A stretch of DNA of 64,000 nucleotides, taken from assembly GCA_029560875.1 (NCBI GenBank), contig JAKQKB010000020.1, forward strand, positions 1 through 64,000, in the 5' to 3' direction. Below are positions 1 through 9,458 of the stretch, piece after piece. Numbering within the stretch: the first letter of the stretch is position 1; each line of letters opens with the position of its first letter. This stretch comes from Bacteroidota bacterium. Its GTDB lineage: Bacteria; Bacteroidota; Bacteroidia; Bacteroidales; Tenuifilaceae. The notes under the pieces were generated by a model. It was not told where the DNA came from and searched no databases. It worked only from the letters and a program-made list of their open reading frames with translations. Position numbers and translations under genes: made by a program.

Positions 1-143
1 TCGATTATAGCAACAGCTTGTTCCCGTTGACAGGGTAAAAAAAAGAGGGCTTTGTTTTTGAAGTTAAAAAATGAATACAGATTATCAATAAGTTAAATAT
101 ACAATATGCCGATTTAAGATTTTAGTCGGTTAACAATGAAAAG

Positions 144-770
144 TTATTTAGAAATCCAAGTGTTTATTCTATGAGTAATATCCCAATTGTTGTTTGTTTT
201 TTCTAACATTACAATAAATCCCATTGCTCCAAGGTAATTTATGAAATGTCCGTATTCAACTATTGCTTTATTCCCTTGCATATTTATCCCCGGACAATAA
301 AAAGATAAAAACCCACCCGATTTAGGGTATTTCTCGTAGTATTTTTCCCAACCTGCATCCTCAAAGTTAAAAATGCAGGTTAATTCTTGTTGACTAATAA
401 GCGTTACGGATTTACTCAGTAGACTATCGGTAAGGATGTAACTATTAGTATTTTTCGTTTTGTAATCAGATAATAAGGATGAATCAAAATCAATATTTCT
501 ATATGATAGGGTCATTTCAATGTTTTCAATTCCTACGCCATAATTTGTTGATTGTTTAAAGTGGATAGAATCTTCATTTGTATAAAAGCATTCCAAAACA
601 GAGTTGATAATGGCATAATCTACACTGTCCTTTAGCGTTGAGTTTTCTAATGGGAAATTGTCACAGAAAGAAGTATCTATTGGTAAGTTATCAATAATTT
701 GGTCATCTAGTTTCTTTTCACAACCAGTTATTATTAGTAAAACGATGTATAGGAGTGCTAATTTTTTCAT
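144..770 (-). CDS. Hypothetical lipoprotein
   Basis: The 208-residue product begins with a short hydrophobic stretch ending in a lipobox (LIITGC, Cys17), so it is probably exported and lipid-anchored. The rest is polar with many Asn, Ser and Thr residues and several aromatic residues. I recognise no catalytic motif and no named domain. It lies downstream of the transporter gene on the same strand, but a strong terminator (810-834) separates the two, so it is probably transcribed separately. The function is unknown. The reading frame and the lipoprotein signal are seen; the outer-membrane location is inferred. Confidence 0.7.
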   Translation of the reverse strand: MKKLALLYIVLLIITGCEKKLDDQIIDNLPIDTSFCDNFPLENSTLKDSVDYAIINSVLECFYTNEDSIHFKQSTNYGVGIENIEMTLSYRNIDFDSSLLSDYKTKNTNSYILTDSLLSKSVTLISQQELTCIFNFEDAGWEKYYEKYPKSGGFLSFYCPGINMQGNKAIVEYGHFINYLGAMGFIVMLEKTNNNWDITHRINTWISK

Positions 771-809
771 TTTGGAAAATCATTTTTAGTCTTTTTTAAA
801 GATAAAAAA

Positions 810-834
810 ACTCCAAGCGATTTCTCGCCTAGAG
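810..834 (-). terminator. Rho-independent terminator behind the YfcC-type gene
   Basis: On the minus strand an 11-bp stem with two G-U pairs closes a GAAA loop and is followed by a run of T residues. It begins 24 bases after the stop codon of the transporter gene. Confidence 0.85.
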
Positions 835-857
835 TAGAATTTATTTTTGCAATCTAT

Positions 858-2468
858 TTAAAAGCCGCTAAGAGGCATGAATAATGTTGGCAGTAATAAC
901 AAAAATCCTACAATAATCAGAATAATCATTAACGGTAAAAACCAACGGAACCATTTATTGTAAGGGACCTTGGCAATGCTTAAAACACCAACCATTACAC
1001 CCGATGTAGGAGTAATAAGGTTTGTGAATCCACCGCCTAGTTGATAAATAGTAACAGTGGCTTGGCGGCTAATTCCAATTAAATCGGAGAATTGTGACAT
1101 TAAAGGTATTGTTAGTGCTGCTTTTGCGGAACCCGATGCAATAATAAAGTTTAGTAGCATGTAGAAAATATACATAATTGCAACTGATGTAACAGTTCCA
1201 TAGCCTTTCATAGCCTCGGCCGAATAGTTGAGAAGCGAATCAATAATTCTTCCTTCTTCTAGAATTACAACAATTCCACTGGCCAAACCTACCACAAGCG
1301 CAGCTGACATAATGTCTTTTGCCCCTTCAATGAATAGTCGTGCCAGTTGGTTGGCATTTTTGCCAAAAGCTATTCCTGCAAGCAATCCCATAACAAGGAA
1401 GAGCGTTGCAATCTCCTTGATATACCAGCCATATCCCATAACTCCAACAATGAGGAATAGAATTGTGAAAAGAAGTATGTTCACAATGAAAAGTTGAACC
1501 GAGTGACGCATTGCAAGAATTCCAACTAAAATCCAGATTCCAGTAGCAATTGGAATGATAGGTGCAGAAATAGTGCTTTGTCCAATAACCAAGTGGCTAA
1601 TAGGGTAGAAGTATGAGAAAATTGCAAAAACAATTGTCAATCCTACAAAAACTCCCCACGCGCTTTTGCCCGCTTTGGTTTTGGTTCCATTTTCCTCGTG
1701 GGCTGCTTTGTGGCGCCAGTATTCATCAATCTCGTAAACAGGCGATAGTTTTGGATTCTTTTTAATCCTATTGGCATACCATAGAACGTAACCAATACCA
1801 ACTGTATTAATAACAAGCCATATAACAAACCTATACTCAATACCCGAAAATAGTTTAACACCCGAAAGGCCCTGTGCGATACCAATTGTAAATGGATTTA
1901 GCAGTGCGCTTGCAAAGCCGAGCCCAGCACCAAGGAAGCAAAGGCTCACCCCAACAATTGAGTCGTAGCCCATACTAATTGCCAATGGTACAAAAATTAC
2001 CACAAAGGCTATTGTTTCTTCGCTCATACCAATTACAGCGCCGAAGAAACTGAAACATATCATAATAAGCGCTATTACTAAGTTGTTAACGCCTATGAGT
2101 TTTAATGGCTTAAACCTTTCTATCCGTTTTGTAAAGTTGAGGAACGAGAAAATTGCCACATCCAACGCTTTGCTCTCATTGAGCAGCCAGAATGCACCGC
2201 CAATCATCAGGATATAAAAGATGATATCGTAAGTGCGCTTCATTCCTTGGAAAATGGATGTGAATACCTGCCAGGTTTGTGGACTATTATCAACCTCATG
2301 GAATGAGCCAGGCACAATCACGCTACGGTCAATTCCGTTGATATTTTTAACCTCGCGAGCAAACTCTCCACCAGGAACAAACCAGGTGAGCAATGCTGCA
2401 ACTACTATAAGCGAAAAAATAATAACATAGGTATGCGGAAACTCTCGTTTCTTCTTTTGCTGCTCCAT
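858..2468 (-). CDS. YfcC-family (DcuC-like) membrane transporter
   Basis: The 536-residue protein has about a dozen hydrophobic segments and the family's N-terminal pattern (FPHTYVIIFSLI, then TWFVPGGEF around residues 24-32). It also has the conserved GMSEETIAFV and ITPTSGVMVGVL segments of the YfcC / C4-dicarboxylate anaerobic carrier group. Relatives are inner-membrane carriers proposed to move basic amino acids or dicarboxylates; the substrate cannot be read from the sequence. The length is normal for the family and nothing is broken. The gene appears monocistronic: a terminator follows at 810-834, and the next upstream gene is about 250 bases away. The family call is firm and the substrate is open. 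Confidence 0.88.
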   Translation of the reverse strand: MEQQKKKREFPHTYVIIFSLIVVAALLTWFVPGGEFAREVKNINGIDRSVIVPGSFHEVDNSPQTWQVFTSIFQGMKRTYDIIFYILMIGGAFWLLNESKALDVAIFSFLNFTKRIERFKPLKLIGVNNLVIALIMICFSFFGAVIGMSEETIAFVVIFVPLAISMGYDSIVGVSLCFLGAGLGFASALLNPFTIGIAQGLSGVKLFSGIEYRFVIWLVINTVGIGYVLWYANRIKKNPKLSPVYEIDEYWRHKAAHEENGTKTKAGKSAWGVFVGLTIVFAIFSYFYPISHLVIGQSTISAPIIPIATGIWILVGILAMRHSVQLFIVNILLFTILFLIVGVMGYGWYIKEIATLFLVMGLLAGIAFGKNANQLARLFIEGAKDIMSAALVVGLASGIVVILEEGRIIDSLLNYSAEAMKGYGTVTSVAIMYIFYMLLNFIIASGSAKAALTIPLMSQFSDLIGISRQATVTIYQLGGGFTNLITPTSGVMVGVLSIAKVPYNKWFRWFLPLMIILIIVGFLLLLPTLFMPLSGF

Positions 2469-2673
2469 AATTTTAAATTTTAAAGGCTAAAAATAATGAT
2501 TTCGGTTTAAATCCAAACTAATGGATATACAAATAAACGGAGTATTGCCCTTAATGTAGGTGATATTTGGGGTAGATTTGGAATGGATAGTTGGAGTAGT
2601 GGAGTAGTGGAGTGTTGGATTGATGGATTGTTTTTTCTTGTCTTATTCTCTCATTTACTTAATCTCTCAATTG

Positions 2674-2710
2674 CTCAATATCTGAATTACTCAATATCTG
2701 AATTACTCAA
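2674..2710. repeat. Short tandem repeat, 16-bp unit
   Basis: The unit CTCAATATCTGAATTA occurs twice in direct succession plus a 5-base partial third copy. It lies in the space between the CBS-protein stop codon and the transporter start. The preceding bases are also low in complexity. No function is apparent. Confidence 0.7.
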
Positions 2711-2716
2711 TCCCCG

Positions 2717-3436
2717 CTAACTAAGATTCATCCTTTCAATAATCAAAGGTAAATCGCTTGGTGTTATAATTCCAATCAAAGGACTATTGGGTTGACCATT
2801 CTTGGTGACCAACACAGCTTGGATGTATGTGCCTCGTTTTATGGAGTTTTTGAACATTCCTACAAGAGAGATTATGTCGATATTTTCGGCAATTATGCAG
2901 TAATCGGTTTTCTCTGTAAATGGAACCAATTCGGAGATTTTAGTACCATTGATATCAACCTTATTCTGTTTTTTGCTGGTTAGCCATCGGGATATTGTTT
3001 TGGCGGTTATCAAACAGGTGACAGTGCCTTTATCGATTACCGGACAACGCATAATGTTTTTCTCAGAAAAAACGGTGAGTAGTTCAAATATTGACCCTTC
3101 CGATGAGGTAAAGTATGGATTCTTAATCATTACCGACGAAACCCTTGGAGGGTTATGTAGAAGCGAATGGATATGACGGATTTCCTTGATTACATCGTTA
3201 TGTGGCTCTGCAATTACAAAGTTTTCGCGGCGGGTATGTACAATTGCATTACGGAGTTGCGAGAATTCTTTTAAGTCCGATGCATACTGATTCACCACGG
3301 CATTTATACCTCTAGCTTTACGCAATAGCTCTGCAAAATTGCTGTGGAATTCATCGTTGCAGATTGTTTTTAGTTTCTGCTCAATTTCGGAGAATAGCTC
3401 AATGAATATTTCGGAGTTGGGTTTTACTTCGGCCAT
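2717..3436 (-). CDS. HEPN-like/CBS-pair protein
   Basis: The 239-residue protein has two parts. Residues 1-85 are helical and contain RNAIVH (R62 to H67), which fits the Rx4-6H signature of HEPN-type domains. Residues from about 97 to the end form two CBS-like repeats (VSSVMIKNPYF and a second copy ending IIGIITPSDLPLIIERM). CBS pairs usually bind adenine nucleotides and regulate an attached or partner domain. The combination suggests a nucleotide-sensing regulator, but the HEPN assignment rests on one short motif, and RNase activity should not be assumed. No catalytic partner gene lies beside it. The CBS part is solid. Confidence 0.72.
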   Translation of the reverse strand: MAEVKPNSEIFIELFSEIEQKLKTICNDEFHSNFAELLRKARGINAVVNQYASDLKEFSQLRNAIVHTRRENFVIAEPHNDVIKEIRHIHSLLHNPPRVSSVMIKNPYFTSSEGSIFELLTVFSEKNIMRCPVIDKGTVTCLITAKTISRWLTSKKQNKVDINGTKISELVPFTEKTDYCIIAENIDIISLVGMFKNSIKRGTYIQAVLVTKNGQPNSPLIGIITPSDLPLIIERMNLS

Positions 3437-3507
3437 TTTATTGCGATTTAAACTTGGCTTAAAGGTATAAAATTGTTGGGAAAAAGAGGAATGTGATGAA
3501 TTTAAAA

Positions 3508-3580
3508 GAAGTTAGATGAAGTTAAATGAATAGGATGGCGTTAAAAGAATGAATAATGGGTTGTAACTTCCTCTAACTTC
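3508..3580. repeat. Inverted repeat, 17-bp arms with one mismatch
   Basis: GAAGTTAGATGAAGTTA (3508-3524) faces TAACTTCCTCTAACTTC (3564-3580), and the right arm continues into further CTAACTTCCT-like copies up to about 3610. It sits between the CBS gene and miaA, both on the minus strand. It could fold as a long hairpin and end the miaA transcript, although no clear T-run follows. Confidence 0.5.
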
Positions 3581-3615
3581 CTCTAACTTCCTTTATCTTC
3601 CTTTGTCTTCTTTTA

Positions 3616-4536
3616 CTATTCCATCCTCTCTTTCATAAATAAAACTATTTCCTCTTCCTGCTTTGGATGGAACCACCTAATCTCATTATCCCTTGCCCAC
3701 CATGTTAGTTGGCGCTTGGCGTATCGGCGCGAGTTGCGTTTTATGAGTTCAATGGCTGTTTCGAGGTTATGTTTTCCGTCAAAGTAGTCGAAAAGTTCCC
3801 TGTAGCCTACTGTGTTTAATGCGTTGAGGTGTTTAAGTGGATATAGTTGCTTTGCCTCATCGAGCAAGCCTAACTGAATCATCTCATCAACCCTTTGGTT
3901 GATTCGGTTGTAAAGTTCATCCCTGTCGCGGTTTAGTCCAATCTTAATTATTTGGAATGGCCTTTTTTTATTCGGATTTGTAAGGAACGAGGTGTAAGTT
4001 TTGCCTGTTTGCAAGCACACTTCGAGTCCTTTTAAAACCCGTTGAGGGTTTTTTAGGTCAACGGAGTTGTAGTATTCCGGGTCTAACAGTTTTAGCTGAG
4101 CGCGCAAACTTTCAAACCCATCGTTTTTTAGTTGCTCAAGTAGCGATTGGCGGAGCTCTGCATCGGGAGTGGGGAAATCGTCAATGCCATTACAAAGTGC
4201 ATCAATGTATAATCCCGAACCACCAACTAGCATTGCTGCGTTGTGAGTTTTGTATATATCGCTTAGGAGATTAAGCGCATCAATCTCAAACATTCCGCAG
4301 CTGTAACGCTCAGTAACAGATTTGTGTCCAATAAAGTGATGTGTTGCCGAATTTAGTTGTTCATCTGTGGGAACAGCAGTTCCGATTTTCATCTCCTTAA
4401 AAAACTGCCTCGAATCCGATGAAATGATAGGGGCATTGAATGTGTTGGAAAGCGAAATGCTGAGGTCGGTTTTTCCAACACCAGTGGGGCCAAGAAGTAC
4501 TATTAAGTAATTGTTAGATATTAGATTTTCAGACAC
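3616..4536 (-). CDS. miaA: tRNA dimethylallyltransferase MiaA
   Basis: MiaA transfers the dimethylallyl group to N6 of adenosine 37 in tRNAs that read codons beginning with U. The 306-residue protein has the P-loop GPTGVGKT at 16-23, the substrate-binding SSDSRQ motif ending at residue 44, and the conserved VGGSGLYIDAL segment. A C-terminal stretch rich in Arg and Lys (RRYAKRQLTWWARD) is typical of the family. The length is normal. It is a stand-alone cytoplasmic housekeeping enzyme on the minus strand. Confidence 0.96.
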   Translation of the reverse strand: MSENLISNNYLIVLLGPTGVGKTDLSISLSNTFNAPIISSDSRQFFKEMKIGTAVPTDEQLNSATHHFIGHKSVTERYSCGMFEIDALNLLSDIYKTHNAAMLVGGSGLYIDALCNGIDDFPTPDAELRQSLLEQLKNDGFESLRAQLKLLDPEYYNSVDLKNPQRVLKGLEVCLQTGKTYTSFLTNPNKKRPFQIIKIGLNRDRDELYNRINQRVDEMIQLGLLDEAKQLYPLKHLNALNTVGYRELFDYFDGKHNLETAIELIKRNSRRYAKRQLTWWARDNEIRWFHPKQEEEIVLFMKERME

Positions 4537-4621
4537 AAGATTTCAGATTTTAGATACAAGATTTCAAACTCGGACATTTTTATGTCTGGTGTCTATTGTC
4601 TGATTTCTATTATCTTATTGA

Positions 4622-5149
4622 TTATTCATCACCACCATCAAACCCCTCTGCACCGAACTCATCGGGGTCGAATTCACCAAAAATATCATCAATCTCATTC
4701 TCCTCCTCAAAATCATCGGCAGGTATAGCCACAGAATCGTCGGCAAGTTGAACTGGAGGCTCACCAACCGATGCGGAGCAAATTGGATACTTTACACCTT
4801 TTGCTGGTTCAAAAATATCGAGTAACTCAATAAATAGACTATTGTCTGTGAAAATATCGTAAACGTAAAGCAGACGCTCCTTTCTATCCTTAATTAACTC
4901 ACAAATTTTTACCGATTCCATTGGAATTGCAGCCATATCACCCTCATTCTGCATATCGAGCAGGGTGAGTTCCATTCCTTTATTCCAGTGCTCATCGGCA
5001 AGGAAGAACGATGCCAGTTGGGTTGGGTCAAAGCCCAAGTTATCCTGAATGGCATTGTGGAATGTAAGAAATGTTTGATTTGAATCAACCTCATAATCAC
5101 GGAGGAACGCTTTGTCATCCGCCGAAATCATTCTGAATTTGTAAATCAT
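4622..5149 (-). CDS. pRiA4b ORF-3-like protein with acidic tail
   Basis: The 175-residue protein resembles the plasmid pRiA4b ORF-3-like family in its first 90 residues (FRMISADDKAFLRDYEVD, then FHNAIQDNLGFD and SFFLADEHWNKG). The last 40 residues are extremely acidic and rich in Asp, Glu and Gly. The molecular role of the family is not known. It stands upstream of miaA on the same strand with an 85-base gap that contains repeated ACAAGATTTCA sequences. The family call is by eye. Confidence 0.72.
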   Translation of the reverse strand: MIYKFRMISADDKAFLRDYEVDSNQTFLTFHNAIQDNLGFDPTQLASFFLADEHWNKGMELTLLDMQNEGDMAAIPMESVKICELIKDRKERLLYVYDIFTDNSLFIELLDIFEPAKGVKYPICSASVGEPPVQLADDSVAIPADDFEEENEIDDIFGEFDPDEFGAEGFDGGDE

Positions 5150-5227
5150 ACTTGAATTTGTTTCTGCAAAAATAGTAAGAGTTTACGTTATAGCGCAACT
5201 TTTTGAAATTTATGAATTTAAAATTTT

Positions 5228-7630
5228 CTAGAACCTCGCTCTTACAGCAACAATAAAGTTAAACCCCGGTGCAACAATTCCAGATGAGTATGGACGATAG
5301 CGTTGATTGGTGATATTCTCGACATCACCCGAAATTGCTAATGTTTTGTTGATTTGATACTGCGACCTGAAATTTAGAGTGTACCAGCTTGGTGAGTAAG
5401 GTTTTCCGTTTGAATCAATGGCATAAATATATGGTTTGCCTCGCTCTTCCTCAGCCAGATTTGAATATGAAACTTCGCCGCTGAAGTGTGCAAATAGTTC
5501 CATCTTTAGTTTCGTTCCCGTATAGGTGAGTTTTGTAACTCCAAACCAGGGCGTTGCGTGGCGTAAGGGACTTGTGGTGCCATTATCAATTTCCTCAGTT
5601 CCTTTCTGATAGTTAAATCTGGACGATAGCATTAGTTGCTTGGTAAGCATCAACTCAAAATCGGCTTGAATTCCCCAGACTTTTGCGTAAGCAGCATTCT
5701 GAATGGATTGAACTTGGCTTAGTTCACCATCATACATTATGCTATCTTGTTCGTTGAATAGGTCGTTGCGTTTTACCATTGCATTATCTAGAAGGGTATA
5801 GAATGCATTAACATCTATTTCGAAATAATCACCAAGTGTTTTTGTGATACCAATCTCTGCATTGTAAGCATATTCAGCATCTAGGTCTGGGTTTGGAACA
5901 ATAACTGTTCCAGGCGAAGAGTCGAATACTTTGCCTAAGTCATCAACATTGGGCGAGCGGAATCCTGTGGATAGGTTTGCGTTGAGTTTCCAACTGTTTG
6001 TTGGTGTGTAAATTAATCCCGCAGAACCAGTAAGCGCACCTTTGTTTATGTTTGCTTTTGAGTATGGGAACGGGTAAAATGTGTTATCGAATCGTGCATT
6101 TAGAACATACTGGTTATACCGTGTTCCTAATTGAAAACCTAACTTTTTGCCTAGTTTTGTGTGGTATGTAACGTAAGCGGCATAGGAGTACCATTCTGAT
6201 TTTGGATAACGCGAAGGTCCGTCAACTTTCACTCCTGTAGTAATATTTTTATCGGCTCCAGTTGATTTAATATCGTTGAACAGAACTTCTAGGCCATAAA
6301 AGATTGTCTGTTTTTCTTGTATCGATTTTTTAAAATCGAGATTGAGGTTGAGCGCTTGTACATTTTCAACCCTGCTTTTTAATGTGTTCCCTTTAAAACT
6401 CCTGTCGTTTCGGCTTTCCTCGAATAGTTGATGTGCAGCATTTACAGTAAGCTTATCGTAAAAGGTATTGCTTGTTGTATTCTCAATATTGACATTGTTC
6501 ATAAGCCAAACCTGCGGGCCGTAGTACCATTCTGCGCTGCGGGGTAACCCATTTTTGTAGGCAATCAAACGGTCGTATCGGTCGTAGTTCGATGTGGTAG
6601 AGTAGTGCAGACCATAGTTTATGTTCCAGTTATTATTAGGAACGTAGGCTATTTTTTGCATTAGGTTGATTTGAGAGTAACCAGTTGGTTGTTGGATTCT
6701 TGAGTTCGAATTTTTTACAACAGTATCAACTCCATTTTCACGCTTAACATATTCTTTTCTCAAGTACTCATCGGGGCCATTTTTTCCCATTGTAACATCG
6801 CCGTAACTAGTGTATGTAAAACTTGTAAGTGAGGCCCATTTTGTCCAGCCCAAATTGATGTCGATATGACCAGTTTTTTCAGTGTTTGCTGTTGAATAGC
6901 GCGATGCAAAGTTTCCGCTAACGTCGAACTTATTATTGGTTGTTACCTTTGGCGAGAGTGAATAGAAACTCATAACTCCACCTATGGCATCGCTTCCGTA
7001 GATTACAGAACTTGGTCCGAAAACAACCTCAGTTTTTTCAAAAGCAAAAGCATCGAGCGAAATAACGTTTTGTAGATTTCCGCTACGGAAAATAGCATTG
7101 TTCATTCGTACACCATCAACAACAATAAGTAGCCTATTGGTGGCAAAGCCTCTAATCATAGGACTTCCGCCACCTTGCTGGCTTTTCTGAATAAATACAT
7201 CGCCAGTTGAGCCAAGTAAATCGGCAGTTGTTTGAGGGTTGTTGAATGCTATTTGTGCTTGTCTGGTTGTAGTAATTTTTACCGGAACATCCCTTTTTGC
7301 TTGTCCCCATCGGTTTGCCGAGACAACAACTTGGTCAATTGAGAATATTGAGGGGCTAAGAGAAATCACAAAATTATCTGCTAAAAGTTCTTGGTAGGTA
7401 GTTCTTTTTACGGTGTAACCAATTATTCGAATTTCCATCCATGCTGAATTTTTAAATTCAGATATATCTGCTTGGCCTGAAGAATTGGTAATGGCTTGTG
7501 TGTTAGGGTTATTGCTAACTATAGTTGCAAGTTCAATTGGATTTGTTGTTTCTTTATCCCTAATGGTAATTGTTTGAGCATTGATTTGACAGAAACAAAA
7601 AAGAAGTAGACTTAATAAAAACGTTCTCAT
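5228..7630 (-). CDS. TonB-dependent outer-membrane receptor
   Basis: The 800-residue protein begins with a signal peptide (about residues 1-18) and a carboxypeptidase-regulatory-like domain (about 20-90) typical of Bacteroidetes receptors. A plug domain follows (GGGSPMIRGFATNRLLIVV, VRMNNAIFRSG, VIYGSDAIGGVMSFYS), then a long beta-barrel ending in an aromatic residue (AVRARF). Such receptors import iron chelates, haem or other large ligands using TonB energy. The start codon of this gene overlaps the stop of the upstream PepSY gene, which suggests co-transcription and favours an iron-chelate or haem ligand, although the ligand itself is not shown by the sequence. Confidence 0.92.
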   Translation of the reverse strand: MRTFLLSLLLFCFCQINAQTITIRDKETTNPIELATIVSNNPNTQAITNSSGQADISEFKNSAWMEIRIIGYTVKRTTYQELLADNFVISLSPSIFSIDQVVVSANRWGQAKRDVPVKITTTRQAQIAFNNPQTTADLLGSTGDVFIQKSQQGGGSPMIRGFATNRLLIVVDGVRMNNAIFRSGNLQNVISLDAFAFEKTEVVFGPSSVIYGSDAIGGVMSFYSLSPKVTTNNKFDVSGNFASRYSTANTEKTGHIDINLGWTKWASLTSFTYTSYGDVTMGKNGPDEYLRKEYVKRENGVDTVVKNSNSRIQQPTGYSQINLMQKIAYVPNNNWNINYGLHYSTTSNYDRYDRLIAYKNGLPRSAEWYYGPQVWLMNNVNIENTTSNTFYDKLTVNAAHQLFEESRNDRSFKGNTLKSRVENVQALNLNLDFKKSIQEKQTIFYGLEVLFNDIKSTGADKNITTGVKVDGPSRYPKSEWYSYAAYVTYHTKLGKKLGFQLGTRYNQYVLNARFDNTFYPFPYSKANINKGALTGSAGLIYTPTNSWKLNANLSTGFRSPNVDDLGKVFDSSPGTVIVPNPDLDAEYAYNAEIGITKTLGDYFEIDVNAFYTLLDNAMVKRNDLFNEQDSIMYDGELSQVQSIQNAAYAKVWGIQADFELMLTKQLMLSSRFNYQKGTEEIDNGTTSPLRHATPWFGVTKLTYTGTKLKMELFAHFSGEVSYSNLAEEERGKPYIYAIDSNGKPYSPSWYTLNFRSQYQINKTLAISGDVENITNQRYRPYSSGIVAPGFNFIVAVRARF

Positions 7631-8235
7631 TGATTTGATACTTTGTGTTTACCTTTTTTTATTCTTTTTGGACCATACCATAGCCAGAAACCCGTAATGG
7701 TAAATAGCAGTAGTGAGAGTCCCATTATAGTTGTATAAATTAGTTTGATTTGATTATTGCTTGTACCAAGATAGTAGTCGAGAATTGAGCCATCGTGTAC
7801 CTTTTCAATAAAATCGGAACGCCTGCGCTCAATATGTAGTAGTTTGCCTGTAGCCCCATCTATTTGTATTCCCCAGAAATCTTCAGCAAATATAAACTTT
7901 ACCATGCCTTTGTCCTTCTGAACATCAATTCTATCGAGTTTTAAAGGAAGGGTTTTGGAAATTGAATCACGAAAAATTATACAAGCATTTTTATGTAAGC
8001 TGTCCAGAGGTAGCCAATTGCTGAATTCGGTTGAAGTTCCTTGGTGAGATTTGGCTTGAATTAGTTCCCCGCTATGTTTTTTTATTCCAAGCAGTAACCC
8101 CGTAGTTGCCATAACAAAAAAGAAAATGAAAAGCAGCGATGCTGTAATTCTATGAATCTTACGAAAAAGACGAATTAGTTTAGCTTGATTTTCAGTTCTT
8201 CTTGTTTCAGACATCTTTTGTGAAAATTTGACCAC
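7627..8235 (-). CDS. PepSY-associated membrane protein
   Basis: The 202-residue protein has a first membrane segment at about 33-52 (ITASLLFIFFFVMATTGLLL), a periplasmic PepSY-like region, and a second membrane segment near residue 170 followed by WLWYGPKRIKKGK. This is the layout of small PepSY_TM proteins that accompany ferric-siderophore or haem receptors as possible inner-membrane reductases. It overlaps the downstream TonB-receptor gene by four bases, so the pair is probably translationally coupled. The reductase role is inferred from relatives. The first Met could also be M8, since MVKFSQKM offers two starts. Confidence 0.82.
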   Translation of the reverse strand: MVKFSQKMSETRRTENQAKLIRLFRKIHRITASLLFIFFFVMATTGLLLGIKKHSGELIQAKSHQGTSTEFSNWLPLDSLHKNACIIFRDSISKTLPLKLDRIDVQKDKGMVKFIFAEDFWGIQIDGATGKLLHIERRRSDFIEKVHDGSILDYYLGTSNNQIKLIYTTIMGLSLLLFTITGFWLWYGPKRIKKGKHKVSNQ

Positions 8236-8345
8236 AAAGGTAATAATACCTTTATCAGACTAAACTATTTTTAGGAAGTTTAATAAAGATTCAAACATCA
8301 AATATTGAAATGATGCAAAATCAAGGCTAATTCTTTCTTTATGCT

Positions 8346-9335
8346 TTAGTCCAGTATTTTCTCAATTTTTTTTAACTCATCATTCGTAAAATGAGTGTTT
8401 TTAAGTGAAAGCAGACAATCATTCAGTTGCGATTCCTTGCTTACACCAATAAGTACCGATGTGAGTTGAGGTTTATTTAACAACCATGCAATGGCCATCT
8501 GAGCCAATGTTTGGTTTCTATTTAATGCAATTGAATTTAGTTGATTTATTTTGTTCAAGAGTTCATTGGTTATTTGCTCTGCTTTGAGAAACCCGTGTTC
8601 TTTTGCTGCTCTTGAATCTTTTGGTATTCCATTTAGATATCGGTTAGTCAAAAGACCTTGTGCCAATGGCGAAAAGGCGATACAGCCTACACCATTATTG
8701 TCCAAAACAGTTAGCAATCCATTTTCAACCCACCTGTCGAACATGGAGTATTTTGCCTGATGAATCAGGCAAGGTGTTTCGAGTTGTTTCAGCGTTTTAA
8801 TGGCAATTTCACTTTGCTCGGCCGAGTAGTTCGATATTCCAACATATAGTGCTTTTCCCTGACGAACCATTAAATCCAAAGCCCCCATTGTTTCTTCAAT
8901 TGGCGTATTTGGGTCGGGACGATGCGAGTAGAAGATATCCACGTAATCTATTCCCATTCTTTTGAGACTTTGGTCGAGGCTTGCAACTAGATATTTTTTA
9001 GAACCCCATTCACCGTATGGGCCAGACCACATATTGTAGCCTGCTTTGGTAGATATTATAATTTCGTCGCGATAGGGACGAAGGTCTTTTCTCAGAATCT
9101 CTCCGAAAGTTTCTTCGGCCGACCCAGGAGGTGGCCCATAGTTATTGGCCAAATCGAAATGAGTTATTCCTGCATCAAATGCCTTACGGACAATTGCTCT
9201 TCCATTCTCAAAATCATCAACTCCGCCAAAGTTGTGCCATAATCCTAGCGATAATGCTGGGAGTTGAAGTCCGCTTTTACCGCATCGGCGGTATAGCATA
9301 TTGTTATATCGGTTATTGTCAGCGATGTATTCCAT
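8346..9335 (-). CDS. Aldo/keto reductase (YghZ-like)
   Basis: The start at 9335 gives 329 residues (MEYIADNNRYNNMLYRR...). A longer frame to 9404 is open, but its 23 extra residues are Cys- and Phe-rich and overlap the htpG terminator stem, so I prefer the inner ATG. The aldo/keto reductase tetrad is visible: Asp and Tyr in FDLANNYGPPPGS, Lys in ISTKAGYNMW, and His in FYSHRPDPNTP. The segments LSLGLWHNFGG and YVGISNYSAEQ place it with L-glyceraldehyde-3-phosphate reductase-like members. It is a cytoplasmic NADPH-dependent reductase; the natural substrate is not determined. No operon partner is seen. Confidence 0.93.
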   Translation of the reverse strand: MEYIADNNRYNNMLYRRCGKSGLQLPALSLGLWHNFGGVDDFENGRAIVRKAFDAGITHFDLANNYGPPPGSAEETFGEILRKDLRPYRDEIIISTKAGYNMWSGPYGEWGSKKYLVASLDQSLKRMGIDYVDIFYSHRPDPNTPIEETMGALDLMVRQGKALYVGISNYSAEQSEIAIKTLKQLETPCLIHQAKYSMFDRWVENGLLTVLDNNGVGCIAFSPLAQGLLTNRYLNGIPKDSRAAKEHGFLKAEQITNELLNKINQLNSIALNRNQTLAQMAIAWLLNKPQLTSVLIGVSKESQLNDCLLSLKNTHFTNDELKKIEKILD

Positions 9336-9401
9336 AGCAGAGTATTTCAGAAAGCAACAAACTTCGTTAGAATTAAATACAAATCCAAACTCGTAGGCAA
9401 A

Positions 9402-9428
9402 CAAAAAACGACCCCAGTTCGGAGTCGT
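9402..9428 (-). terminator. Terminator of htpG
   Basis: On the minus strand ACGACTCC, loop GAACT and GGGGTCGT form an 8-bp stem with one U-G pair, followed by six T residues. It lies 31 bases behind the htpG stop. It also argues against the long start of the neighbouring reductase gene. Confidence 0.88.
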
Positions 9429-9458
9429 TTCTCAATAAATAACCTTTTGGTTATGGCA

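Noticed and set aside
1-143. Possible end of a plus-strand gene: the first 30 bases read SIIATACSR and a stop
   Set aside because: Nine codons at a window edge are not enough to support a gene; nothing else in 31-143 was recognised.
9336-9404. Longer N-terminus of the aldo/keto reductase
   Set aside because: The extra 23 residues are unlike the family, and their start lies in the htpG terminator stem; the inner ATG at 9335 fits family length.
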